Shown here in pieces: positions 26,248 through 34,604 of a stretch of DNA of 64,000 nt. The notes beneath the pieces are model-generated. The model saw only the letters and a program-made list of their open reading frames with translations. It did not search any database and was not told where the DNA came from. Source of the stretch: Pseudomarimonas arenosa (lineage in GTDB: Bacteria > Pseudomonadota > Gammaproteobacteria > Xanthomonadales > Xanthomonadaceae); assembly GCF_014841215.1 (NCBI RefSeq), contig NZ_JACYTR010000007.1:1-64000 (forward strand), read 5' to 3'. Position 1 is the stretch's first letter. The number at the start of each line of letters is the position of its first letter. The position numbers and the translations under genes were made by a program.

Positions 26248-27357
26248 CTACCAACGACCGCTGGCGCCGCGACCGGAGGAGCGGCCTCCGCCGCCACTGC
26301 GGCCGCCCAAGCGCGAGCTGCTGCTGGATGGTGGTGGCAGCCGAGCCAGCACCCGGGTGCTTTGCTGATGATGACCGCAGTGCTGGCAATGCTCGTCAAT
26401 CTGCATCAGCCCGGTGCTGTGCCGAGTGGCCGCTTGCAAGGTAGTTTGCTTCGATTGCTTGGTGATGCCATGGCATTGCGGGCAGCGGCTGTAGGAGGTG
26501 AACCAGGCACCGTAGCGGCGCTTTTGCACCTCCTGGCAGCGGGCGCAGTGCCAGACGTCGTAGTCGACGCTGCGCAGGCGTTCTTCGGCTTGCTCGACCT
26601 CGCTGAGCCGCAGATCGTCCTCCGCCTCATCCAGCAGTTCCATCGGATGATGGCAGCGCTGACAGCGCGGCGGACGGCGACGCAACCACCAGCGCGACAG
26701 CGCCAGGCCGATCAGACCCAACACGCCGGTTGCGCCTCCGGCCGCCACCCACCAGGACTTGTTCGCAGTACGGTTGGGTAGCGGCAGATCGGAGGGCCGC
26801 GGCGACGGGGCCGCAGCGTCGTCACGCTCATACTCCACCCGCGGTTCCAGCAAGGGCTGCGTTGGCACTGGCGGCTGAACCGCCGGCTGGACGCCGAGAA
26901 TATCGACCGCGACGCGCTGCGCCGCCACCACAACAGCGGCGCCAACCTGACCCTGACGCAGGCGTGGAATCATCTGCGATTGCATGATGCGCTCGGCCGC
27001 CGCGACCCGGGCGTCGTCATCGACGCCGTCACCCAGGATAATCTCGGCGGCGCGATCGTCCAGGGCCAGATAGATCAGCACGCCGCGATGACTGGTCGCC
27101 GTGCCGAGCTGCCAGTGATTGAACACTCCGGTGGCGTAGGCGCGGTGGTCGGACATGCCGCTGCGCGACTGCAGCAATACCGCCAGTTCGGCGCCTTCGG
27201 CCTCGGCCCGCGCGGCCGCGCGCTCGATTTCACGCAGATCGGCGGCTGTCAGCACGCCAAGCTTGTCGGTCACCGCGCCGGTTTGCGTGGGCAGGCTGTC
27301 AAGCGCCGACGCCGCGCCTGCCTGCAGCAGGACCAGGGTGATCAAGAATGCGCGCAA
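26248..27357 (-). CDS. TPM-domain membrane protein with multiple zinc ribbons
   Basis: This protein of about 369 residues has a signal sequence (FLITLVLLQAGAASA) and a periplasmic TPM domain (about 30-165: KLGVLTAADLREIE, AAEIILGDGVDDDA, MIPRLRQGQVGAA). A transmembrane helix (WWVAAGGATGVLGLIGLAL) is followed by a cytoplasmic part with four Cys pairs: CQRC, CARC, CPQC and CQHC. The tail is Ser/Gly/Arg rich, as is common in YgcG-like TPM proteins. No ATG precedes the signal peptide. The likely start is TTG at 27357, with AAGGAG nine bases upstream. It is divergent from the kinase-like gene. The function is unknown. Confidence 0.85.
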   Translation of the reverse strand: MRAFLITLVLLQAGAASALDSLPTQTGAVTDKLGVLTAADLREIERAAARAEAEGAELAVLLQSRSGMSDHRAYATGVFNHWQLGTATSHRGVLIYLALDDRAAEIILGDGVDDDARVAAAERIMQSQMIPRLRQGQVGAAVVVAAQRVAVDILGVQPAVQPPVPTQPLLEPRVEYERDDAAAPSPRPSDLPLPNRTANKSWWVAAGGATGVLGLIGLALSRWWLRRRPPRCQRCHHPMELLDEAEDDLRLSEVEQAEERLRSVDYDVWHCARCQEVQKRRYGAWFTSYSRCPQCHGITKQSKQTTLQAATRHSTGLMQIDEHCQHCGHHQQSTRVLARLPPPSSSSSRLGGRSGGGGRSSGRGASGRW

Positions 27358-27447
27358 TGCTGCAGACTCCTTCAGGGTGGATGCGCTGTATCGACTCAGG
27401 CCTGCCCAGATTGTGACGCATCGGACACGCTGGCCTATGATGCCGCG

Positions 27448-28251
27448 ATGCAGGCCACTACCTGGGCGGAGCTGGCCGGACTGGGCGATGGTCTTCATCG
27501 TCTGCGCTGGCAGGGCCAGCCGGCCATCCTGAAACGGCGTCAACAGGCGCCGGAGGATTTCTTTGCCGCCGAGCGGCGCGGCCTGGCACTGCTGGCCAGC
27601 GCGCAGGCCTTGCCGACGCCGACCGTGCTCGCGCTCGGCGCTGATGCCATTCTGTTGCAGGATCTTGGTCGCGGACGAGCGACGGCGGGCGACTGGCGAA
27701 CCGCCGGGCGCCGCCTGGCGATCCAACACCGTCAGCATGCCGATCGCTTTGGCTGGCAATTCAACGGCTGGTGCGGGGACAGCCCGCAATCAAATCAGCT
27801 GGACACCGATGGCCATCGGTTCTTTGCCGATCAGCGCCTGTTGCCACAGCTGCAACGGGCGACTTCAGCCGGTCGATTGCAGCGCGGCGATGTCGCTGCC
27901 ATCGAGCGGATTACGAGCAGTCTGCCGCAATGGATTCCGCTCCAACCCGCAAGCCTGCTGCACGGCGACCTTTGGCTGGGCAATCTGCATGCCTCGGCCA
28001 ACGGCGAACTGGCGTTGATCGACGGCGGCGCTGCGCACTACGGCTGGGCTGAAGCAGAGCTGGCCATGCTCTGCCTGTTCGGCGAGCCCCCGGCCGACTT
28101 CTTCGCCAGTTATCAGGAGCAGGCCGGCATCGATCACCGTTGGCGTCAGCGCGCACCGCTGTACAACCTGTATCACCTGCTGAACCACCTGAATCTATTC
28201 GGTGTCGGCTATCTCCGCGCGGTGCGCGAGGTGCTGGTGCGATTTGCATGA
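27448..28251 (+). CDS. Fructosamine kinase family protein
   Basis: This 267-residue protein has the aminoglycoside-phosphotransferase-type kinase fold of the fructosamine-3-kinase family. The catalytic loop LLHGDLWLGNLH is clear and the Mg-binding Asp is in LALIDGG. The C-terminal YNLYHLLNHLNLFGVGYL segment is typical of FN3K proteins. These enzymes phosphorylate ketosamines on glycated proteins and so start deglycation. The ATG at 27448 is the only sensible start, since the longer frame overlaps the divergent TPM gene. At the metal site the usual DPA-type sequence is replaced by DGG, a mild departure. Confidence 0.88.
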   Translation: MQATTWAELAGLGDGLHRLRWQGQPAILKRRQQAPEDFFAAERRGLALLASAQALPTPTVLALGADAILLQDLGRGRATAGDWRTAGRRLAIQHRQHADRFGWQFNGWCGDSPQSNQLDTDGHRFFADQRLLPQLQRATSAGRLQRGDVAAIERITSSLPQWIPLQPASLLHGDLWLGNLHASANGELALIDGGAAHYGWAEAELAMLCLFGEPPADFFASYQEQAGIDHRWRQRAPLYNLYHLLNHLNLFGVGYLRAVREVLVRFA

Positions 28252-28302
28252 ACCGGCCCGATCTGCTCGTCATTCCGGGCCCCGGCCCCCTCCCTATGAA
28301 CC

Positions 28303-28842
28303 TCAGTGGCGCAGCGGAATCTGCAGCGAGTCGAGAAAGCGCACGGCGTACAGATCCTGGTTGTACGACGCGTCTGCGGGCAACACCGCGCGGGCGTAGA
28401 TCAGGAACGGTGGGTTCCAGAAAACTCTGCCAATCAGTTTGTGCCGTCCGTCCGGCAGGGCCGCCAGCACTTCGCGACTGCGCCAGCGCTTGCTGCTCTT
28501 TCCGCGCTCCTCGGTAAGTCGCGCCTGGACCTGAGCGAGCATTCCATCCCGCCCGAGGTCGAAGGCACGCTCCGAGCCGGCCGGGCCAAACTGCTTCGAG
28601 AGCGGATCGGGCAGCTTCTCGACACCCACCCGATACTGAACTTCGTCGAAACTACTGGTATAGGCCACTATCTCAACCGGGCCGAATTCGGTCTGCTCCT
28701 CCTTGTACTCGCGCCACGGATTGCTCGGCATCTGCGCGGTGAATTCTCCGCCAGGAGGAGAAAACGCAACCAGCTCAGGTTTCTTGTTGCATGCCGCCAG
28801 CAATACAACCAAGCCCAGTGCCGCCAAGACGCCTTGTTTCAT
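28303..28842 (-). CDS. Putative lipoprotein of unknown function
   Basis: This 179-residue protein has a lipoprotein signal peptide with lipobox LLAAC (Cys18), so it is probably anchored in a membrane and faces the periplasm. The mature part has segments such as FSPPGGEFTAQMPSNP and VQYRVGVEKLP that resemble small PsbP-like or DUF-type periplasmic domains, but I cannot assign a family. The ATG at 28842 is preferred to the longer frame because it starts the signal peptide. It lies 102 bases from the histidine kinase gene and shares its direction. Confidence 0.8.
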   Translation of the reverse strand: MKQGVLAALGLVVLLAACNKKPELVAFSPPGGEFTAQMPSNPWREYKEEQTEFGPVEIVAYTSSFDEVQYRVGVEKLPDPLSKQFGPAGSERAFDLGRDGMLAQVQARLTEERGKSSKRWRSREVLAALPDGRHKLIGRVFWNPPFLIYARAVLPADASYNQDLYAVRFLDSLQIPLRH

Positions 28843-28944
28843 GGTGCGATCCCATTGCAGCGCCAACGCCGCGTCGAGAGGACCCGTCGCTTGGTCAGCC
28901 AAAGGAGGCTAATGCTAATCGATCCAAGGCCCGATCCGGGCTAG

Positions 28945-30966
28945 CTAGCGCTCGATTCTTCGCCGCGGCATGCCGTTCAGGCGCAGGCTGAACTCGACGC
29001 CCGAACCGTCGGCCAGATCGGACGCTTCGGCATGTCCCGCGTGCAGTTCGGCTACCAGCTTGACAATGAACAGACCGAGCCCCAGGTGTGCCGCGCCGCC
29101 CTGTCGCTCATGGCTGCGCACGCTTACCAGGGACTCAAACAGGCGATAGCGGGCGGCTTCGGGCAGGCGTGGGCCGCTGTTGGCCAGAGCGACAACTACA
29201 CCCTGAGCTGCAGGCCACAGGCTGAGTCGCACCCAGCCGTCGGCCGGGCAAAAACTGCGCGCATTGTCGATCAGCTTGTCCAATGCCTGAACCAGCAGTT
29301 CCGGCGAGCAGTGCAGGCGCAGCGGCGTGGATGGCAGATCCAGTCGCAGCTCGCGCGGCGCCAGCAGCGGTCGGTAGCTCTCGGCGCACTGGCCGAGCAT
29401 GGCCACCAGATCGACGTCTTCGCCCTCGGCATTGGCGATCGCCTGTTCCACCCGGGTCGCCTCGCTCATGCCACGGACGATGCCGCTCAATCGCTCGATA
29501 CCGCCCAGGGCGCGCTCGACACAGCTGTGACTGGCACTGTCCAGGCCGGCGGGATCGATGTTTTCCAAGGCACCGCGAACTACCGCAATCGGCGTATTCA
29601 ACTCGTGCGAGAGCTTGCCCGCCAGACCGCGCAAGTAGGCCTGGTGGGCACCTACTTCGTTCAGCAGCCTGGCGAAACTGCGCGACAAGTCGCCGACCTC
29701 GTCGGCCACCGAGCTGGGCAGAAACTGATCGACTTCGCCTTCCGCAGAAATCGCCCGTTCAGTGGCCTCGTTCAGGGCGCGAATGCGACGACTCAGGCGA
29801 CCGGCATACCAGAGCAGGACAGCAATCGCCGCCAACATGGCCAGCAGACTGGTCATCACCAGCTGACTCAGCGCCTGATCAGACAGCTCCAGATTCTGAT
29901 GCTCGCGCTGTAGCACCAATGCACCACGCAATTCGCCGTTAAGGGCCAGCGGCACCGCGGCCGAGGCCAGCAGTCGCGGAGCTTCGGCATCGCGTCGCCA
30001 GGCCGCCGCCGGCTTGCCGGACAGCGCCTGCCAGACTTCTTCAGACTCGATTCGCCGCGCCTCGGCTCGATCGCCGGCCTCGAATGCCGGCTGGTCATAC
30101 AGCATGGCCTGCCACAACTGCTGTTTCCACCAGGGCAGGGCCGACTCATCATCGCGCTCGGCGTTCGGCGCACCGGCCCGGGCATACACCCAGCCATCGA
30201 CATCGATCAGCCGTGCGCGCATCTCCGGGCTCAGCCGCCGCGCCAGCCATTGTTCGGCACGCTCGGATTCGCTCCATACCGGCCAGGTCAGCTGCGGTGG
30301 ATCAATGCCGGTACCCAGCCATTGTGGCGCGCGACCGTCGGCCGCATCCTGCCATTGCAGGCCCAGCGTCTGCAGCGGCCATCCGGTTGGCAGCAGAATC
30401 TCCACGTCCAGCTCGGTGTCATTGCGCCGCCGCCACTCGCCTGACAGGCGCAAGGGTGCCGGCCCGCCGTCCAGTGCCGTGCTGAGCAGGGCACCGTTGC
30501 GCGCATTGGCCAGACGCAGCTCGACCAGGCCGTTCGGCCCCTCCAGGGCCAGGCGAAGATGATCGGACTGCGCGGCCCGCGCCCAATGGGCATCGGCCGG
30601 CTGTGGACTGGCATCGCGCACCTGAACACGCAGATACAGCGAATCACCGAGCTGACCGAGCGTCGCCGTCAATTGCGAGCCTGCGGCAGCGGCAAAGCGC
30701 TGCGGCTCCACCGCCGGCCATTCGCTGAACTCGCCGTCGAGTCGCGGCATTCGCGCAAGCGAATGGGCAAACCAATGCACGCCACCCGGCGCCAGCAGCG
30801 AGCGGCTACGCTCCAGGTTGCGCGCCAGCAGATCGGCCGAAGCAAGCAGATTCTGCGCCTGCCCCTGGCGCAACAAGGCATCCATCTGTTTCAACAGCTG
30901 CCAGCCGGCCCAGGGCAGCAGCAACAGGGTGAGCGAGACCAGGGCGAGCTGAGTACGCAGCCTCAT
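28945..30966 (-). CDS. pdsS: Dedicated sortase system sensor histidine kinase
   Basis: This 673-residue inner-membrane sensor kinase has a first membrane helix (LALVSLTLLLLPWAGW), a periplasmic domain of about 320 residues, a second helix (VMTSLLAMLAAIAVLLWYAG), a HAMP region and a HisKA/HATPase catalytic core. The H-box His is in LSHELNTPIAVV and the N-box in LDKLIDNARSF. The periplasmic part opens with PRLDGEFSEWPAV, like carbohydrate-binding family 9 modules. This matches the kinase of the proteobacterial dedicated sortase system. The response regulator gene is 21 bases upstream in the same operon. The symbol is taken from the Shewanella system and is tentative. Confidence 0.88.
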   Translation of the reverse strand: MRLRTQLALVSLTLLLLPWAGWQLLKQMDALLRQGQAQNLLASADLLARNLERSRSLLAPGGVHWFAHSLARMPRLDGEFSEWPAVEPQRFAAAAGSQLTATLGQLGDSLYLRVQVRDASPQPADAHWARAAQSDHLRLALEGPNGLVELRLANARNGALLSTALDGGPAPLRLSGEWRRRNDTELDVEILLPTGWPLQTLGLQWQDAADGRAPQWLGTGIDPPQLTWPVWSESERAEQWLARRLSPEMRARLIDVDGWVYARAGAPNAERDDESALPWWKQQLWQAMLYDQPAFEAGDRAEARRIESEEVWQALSGKPAAAWRRDAEAPRLLASAAVPLALNGELRGALVLQREHQNLELSDQALSQLVMTSLLAMLAAIAVLLWYAGRLSRRIRALNEATERAISAEGEVDQFLPSSVADEVGDLSRSFARLLNEVGAHQAYLRGLAGKLSHELNTPIAVVRGALENIDPAGLDSASHSCVERALGGIERLSGIVRGMSEATRVEQAIANAEGEDVDLVAMLGQCAESYRPLLAPRELRLDLPSTPLRLHCSPELLVQALDKLIDNARSFCPADGWVRLSLWPAAQGVVVALANSGPRLPEAARYRLFESLVSVRSHERQGGAAHLGLGLFIVKLVAELHAGHAEASDLADGSGVEFSLRLNGMPRRRIER

Positions 30967-30987
30967 GTCAGTGGTCGAAACCTGTCG

Positions 30988-31677
30988 TTATGGGCGCCAG
31001 CGATAGCCTGCACCGTGCACGGTGTCGATTTCGTCGAACTTGTCGTCCAGCGCTTCGAACTTGCGCCGAATGCGCTTGATGTGACTGGTGATGGTGGCAT
31101 CGTCGACCACCACTTCGGCCTCGCGCATCAACTGATCGCGCGAGCGCACATGGCCTGGGTGCCGGACCAGCGCGTGCACCATCCAGAACTCGGTCAAGGT
31201 CAGCGGCACCTCTTCGGCGTTCCAGGTCACTCGCATTCGCTCAAGCTCAAGGCGCAGCGCGCGCAGGCTGATCACCGATTCCTTCTTTACCGGCTCACGC
31301 AGCGCTTCCAGGCGCCGAAACAGGGCCGCCACTCGCGCAGTCAACTGCGGCAGGCTGATCGACTTGCTAAGGTAGTCGTCGGCACCCAGGCGAAGACCGG
31401 AGATGACATCCAGGTCGGAATCACGGGCGGTGAGGAACAGGATCGGCAAGCCGGCCGAGCGCGCGCGCAGATGACGACACAGCTCAAACCCGCCCTCCAC
31501 CTCATCGCCCAGGCCGACATCGATGATCACCAGGTCAGGCAGGCGCAGAGCAAAGGCCTGGGTGGCCGACTCGCGGTCAGCAAATCCCACGGCCTCGTAG
31601 CCGTAGCGACGCAGGGCTTCGAGGTAGTTGGTGCGCAGATCGGGTTCGTCTTCGACGATGGCAACGGTTCGGCTCAT
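30988..31677 (-). CDS. pdsR: Dedicated sortase system response regulator
   Basis: This is a 229-residue OmpR-type response regulator. The receiver domain carries the acidic pair in VEDEP, the phospho-acceptor Asp in LVIIDVGLGD and the Lys in DDYLSKSISLP. The C-terminal winged helix has TITSHIKRIRRKFEALD and the final GAGYRWRP. The ATG at 31677 gives the usual receiver start (SRTVAIVEDE). It is the first gene of the RR-kinase unit. With the kinase it probably controls expression of the divergently transcribed sortase and target genes, as inferred from locus organisation. Confidence 0.92.
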   Translation of the reverse strand: MSRTVAIVEDEPDLRTNYLEALRRYGYEAVGFADRESATQAFALRLPDLVIIDVGLGDEVEGGFELCRHLRARSAGLPILFLTARDSDLDVISGLRLGADDYLSKSISLPQLTARVAALFRRLEALREPVKKESVISLRALRLELERMRVTWNAEEVPLTLTEFWMVHALVRHPGHVRSRDQLMREAEVVVDDATITSHIKRIRRKFEALDDKFDEIDTVHGAGYRWRP

Positions 31678-31735
31678 GCGCGCAGCATAGGCAGCGCACG
31701 CCTGAATCGGCAAGCATGGGTCAGATCGGTGCCGG

Positions 31736-32038
31736 TCAGGCGCGGATATCGAGCAGACTGCCGATCAGCTGGTCTTCAGTGCGCAGGGATTGGACATTGG
31801 CGAGGAAGGCTTGTTTGGCCTGCAATTGCTCGACCACATCTTCGATGAACAGGCCACTGCTGGGTTGCTCGCTGCGCACCACGGAAAATGTCACGCCGCC
31901 ACCCGGCGCCGCCTGAGCGCGGACTTCCTGCCGCTGGAAGCCCTCGGTGGCGGCATTGGCCAGATTGTGCGCGGAAACCTCCAGCCTTCGCTGGGCGAAG
32001 GCCAGACCGGATAGCGCGTTTTGGCTGATTGAAGTCAT
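31736..32038 (-). CDS. Orphan flagellar rod-like small protein (FlgB/FlgC-type N-terminus)
   Basis: This 100-residue protein starts with the N-terminal signature of flagellar rod/hook proteins: ALSGLAFAQRRLEVSAHNLANAATEGFQRQ (key part VSAHNLANAATEGF). The C-terminal helix (VEQLQAKQAFLANVQSLRTEDQLIGSLLDI, key part FLANVQSLRTEDQ) also resembles rod-protein ends. It is shorter than FlgB or FlgC (about 130-140 residues) and no other flagellar gene is in the window. It sits between the response regulator and the sortase target gene, 58 bases from the former and in the same direction. It could be an axial-protein relative recruited to another role. Confidence 0.78.
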   Translation of the reverse strand: MTSISQNALSGLAFAQRRLEVSAHNLANAATEGFQRQEVRAQAAPGGGVTFSVVRSEQPSSGLFIEDVVEQLQAKQAFLANVQSLRTEDQLIGSLLDIRA

Positions 32039-32217
32039 CTTGCTCAGGATATCGGCCGCTTGACCCGATCCTGAAGTGCCAAGCCATCCGGTGCTGTGAA
32101 GCACCTCGCGTTTTGCCCGATTTTCGCCCGATTTGATCGTCTTGTTGCCGCATTGCGGCCGCGCTGTAGTCGCTCGACGCCTTTCTACTGGAGCTGCCCC
32201 CCACCGCGGAGCGTTCC

Positions 32218-34293
32218 ATGTCCAAGCCCAGTTCGAACTCACCCAACCCGCCCAGCTTTGGCCGCGGGGCACGCCTGACCCAGCGTCCGCGCATGCTGGC
32301 CTGCCGGCGTCTGCGCCAACGCTGGGCGGCCTTGCTCACGGTGTTGCTCAGCCTATCCGCCAGCGCGTCGATGGCCGCCGAGTTCGGCTGGGCAGTACGC
32401 AACGGCAGCGATCAGTGGCTGCCTCAGCTGGCGATGGACACCACCGTGCGAATCCAGGTGACCGGTCTGATCGCCAAGGTCAGCCTCACTCAGCACTACC
32501 AGAATGGCAGCCAGGCCTGGCAACAAGGTCGCTACCTGCTGCCCCTGCCCAGCGATGCCGCGGTCAGCGATCTGCGCATCCGCGTCGGCGACAGACTGAT
32601 CGAGGGCGAGATCCAGGAGAAACAACAGGCCGCAGCCACCTACCAACAAGCAGCCAGTCTGGGCCAGCGGGCCGCCCTGATTGAGCAGGCGCGCTCCAAT
32701 CTGTTCCAGACTCAGGTGGCCAATATCGCTCCCGGCGAAGCACTGCAGATCGAAATCGACTTCTGGCAGCCGGTCAGCTACCGCGACCGCGAATTCTCCC
32801 TGGCACTACCCTTCACTTTAACGCCACGTTACGGCGACAAGCAGTGGCCTGACCCGGACAGCCCCGCTGATATCGGCGAGCCGAAGACAACCGACATCGT
32901 CCTGCAGCCAACGGTCAGCCTGCACGCCTCGGTGGACCCTGGAGTGGAGATCGCGCGAGTGCATAGCGATACGCATGCGATCAGCGTCGACCTTCAGGAC
33001 GGCCGCTTCGAGGTTGCGCTGGCCAATCTGGTTGAGGCCAGCGATCGCGATTTCGAACTGCGCTGGACGCCGGCACCGTATGCCACGCCGCAGCGCGCCC
33101 TTTTCACTGAGCAGATCGACGACACCACTTACGTCATGCTGCTGGTGCTGCCGCCAACCCTGCCGACGAGCAGCGTGCCACGCGAGCTGTTGCTGGTGCT
33201 GGACCAATCGGGATCAATGCAGGGCAGCTCGATGCAACAGGCGCAGGCAGCACTGGATTTTGCGCTGAGCGCGCTACGCCCCGACGACAAGTTCAACCTG
33301 CTGGCCTTCAATGACCGCACCGAAGCGCTGTTTCAGCAATCGGTCGATGCGGCACCGGCGCACGTCGCCCTGGCCCGCCATTGGCTGGCCGGCCTCAGTG
33401 CCAATGGTGGCACCGAAATGGCCCCGGCTCTGCACAAGGCACTAACCATGCCGACCACGCATGGCTATCTGCGTCAGGTCGTGCTGGTCACCGACGCCGC
33501 GATCGGCAATGAGCAGGCCCTGCTCAAGATGCTCGAAAGCGAACGCGGGGAAGCTCGACTGTTCACCGTGGGTATCGGCTCGGCGCCGAACGAATACTTC
33601 GTGCGCAAGGCCGCCGAACTCGGTCAAGGTAGCTTTGAGATGGTGCGCGATCTCAGCGCCGTGCAGCCGCGCATGCAGGCCTTGCTGACCCGAATCAATT
33701 CGCCCCTGATGCAGGACCTGCGGATCGAATGGCCGGCGGCGGTCGATGCCTTCCCCAGTCAGATTCCCGATCTGTACGCCGGCGAGCCTCTGCAGCTGCT
33801 GGCCGCTCTGCCCAATCACGACAGCGGCATGTGGGCCGGCGAGCATATCCGGGTGAGCGGCATCGGCAACGCTACCAAGTGGAACGACCAGTTAACGCTG
33901 GAAGCCAAGCGCTATGTGCAGCCGATGGGCGTTGCACGCCTGTGGGCACGGGCCAAGCTGGAAGCGCTGCAAGACCAGATGCGCCACGGCGCCGACCCAG
34001 CCGCCATTCGGCAACAGAGCCTGGCCCTGGCCTTGGCACACCGCATCGTCGGCCGCTACACCAGCCTGGTGGCAGTCGAACGCCAGCCGACACGACCACA
34101 GGCGGAGTCCCTGGCCAGCACCAGGATTCAGAATGCCGCCCCCGCCGACGGCCTGTCGATGGCACAGGGCAGCACCCCGGCGCGCAGCCTGTTCAGCCTG
34201 GCCCTGGTCCTGGGACTGGTCGGCGCAGCGCTGTGGCGCTCGGCGCGTCCAGAACCCACCTCACCTCGCCGCCAGCCCGGCCGTGCTGATTGA
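32218..34293 (+). CDS. VIT/VWA-domain sortase target protein
   Basis: This 691-residue exported protein matches the single target of proteobacterial dedicated sortases. After a long signal peptide (hydrophobic part AALLTVLLSLSASASMAA) comes a VIT domain (about 60-200, with IAKVSLTQHYQN and GRYLLPLP). A von Willebrand A domain follows, with a metal-ion site DQSGSMQGSS starting near residue 329. The C-terminus has a sorting-type arrangement: a motif reading MAQGSTPA (648-655), a hydrophobic helix (658-673) and an Arg-rich tail. The motif lacks the usual Leu-Pro. It is expected to be cleaved and attached by the downstream sortase. Confidence 0.9.
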   Translation: MSKPSSNSPNPPSFGRGARLTQRPRMLACRRLRQRWAALLTVLLSLSASASMAAEFGWAVRNGSDQWLPQLAMDTTVRIQVTGLIAKVSLTQHYQNGSQAWQQGRYLLPLPSDAAVSDLRIRVGDRLIEGEIQEKQQAAATYQQAASLGQRAALIEQARSNLFQTQVANIAPGEALQIEIDFWQPVSYRDREFSLALPFTLTPRYGDKQWPDPDSPADIGEPKTTDIVLQPTVSLHASVDPGVEIARVHSDTHAISVDLQDGRFEVALANLVEASDRDFELRWTPAPYATPQRALFTEQIDDTTYVMLLVLPPTLPTSSVPRELLLVLDQSGSMQGSSMQQAQAALDFALSALRPDDKFNLLAFNDRTEALFQQSVDAAPAHVALARHWLAGLSANGGTEMAPALHKALTMPTTHGYLRQVVLVTDAAIGNEQALLKMLESERGEARLFTVGIGSAPNEYFVRKAAELGQGSFEMVRDLSAVQPRMQALLTRINSPLMQDLRIEWPAAVDAFPSQIPDLYAGEPLQLLAALPNHDSGMWAGEHIRVSGIGNATKWNDQLTLEAKRYVQPMGVARLWARAKLEALQDQMRHGADPAAIRQQSLALALAHRIVGRYTSLVAVERQPTRPQAESLASTRIQNAAPADGLSMAQGSTPARSLFSLALVLGLVGAALWRSARPEPTSPRRQPGRAD

Positions 34294-34307
34294 ACCGAAC
34301 GCACGGG

Positions 34308-34341
34308 ACTTGAAGCTGAACAGGATGTTCAATCTTCAAGT
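34308..34341 (+). other. Intercistronic hairpin between target and sortase genes
   Basis: A two-part inverted repeat lies 15 bases after the target gene stop. The outer stem is ACTTGAAG / CTTCAAGT and the inner stem is TGAACA / TGTTCA with a GGA loop, separated by a 1x2 bulge. It is followed by TGCCGAATC, not a T-run, so it is not a standard terminator. It may protect the target mRNA 3' end or lower expression of the sortase relative to its substrate. Confidence 0.6.
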
Positions 34342-34394
34342 TGCCGAATCACTAACACATCCCTTGACCACACCCCACGCAGCGGAGCACTGTC

Positions 34395-34604
34395 ATGATC
34401 CTGCAAGTCGAATCGCGCAACCCTCGTCCGATGGACGGCGCCGAAGCCGAACGCCGTCACCTGAGTCTGCTGAACTGCCTGAAACGGATGGGTTTCTATG
34501 ATCCGGTCGCGCTGATCGCGGCCGCAGGCGATGGTGCAGTCCCACTGCGCGAGTCACAGTTCGTCGATGTTGGACCGCGTACGCCGCCGAGTTCACCACG
34601 ATGA
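34395..34604 (+). CDS. Small protein coupled to the sortase, unknown function
   Basis: This predicted 69-residue soluble protein lies between the sortase target and the sortase. A good ribosome-binding site (GGAG, seven bases before the ATG) precedes it. Its stop codon overlaps the sortase start by four bases (ATGA), which argues that it is translated. The first half is predicted helical (AEAERRHLSLLNCLKRMGFYDP) and the end is Pro/Ser rich. There is no signal peptide and no membrane helix. I recognise no family. It may be a leader ORF that couples sortase translation, or a cytosolic component of the system. Confidence 0.65.
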   Translation: MILQVESRNPRPMDGAEAERRHLSLLNCLKRMGFYDPVALIAAAGDGAVPLRESQFVDVGPRTPPSSPR

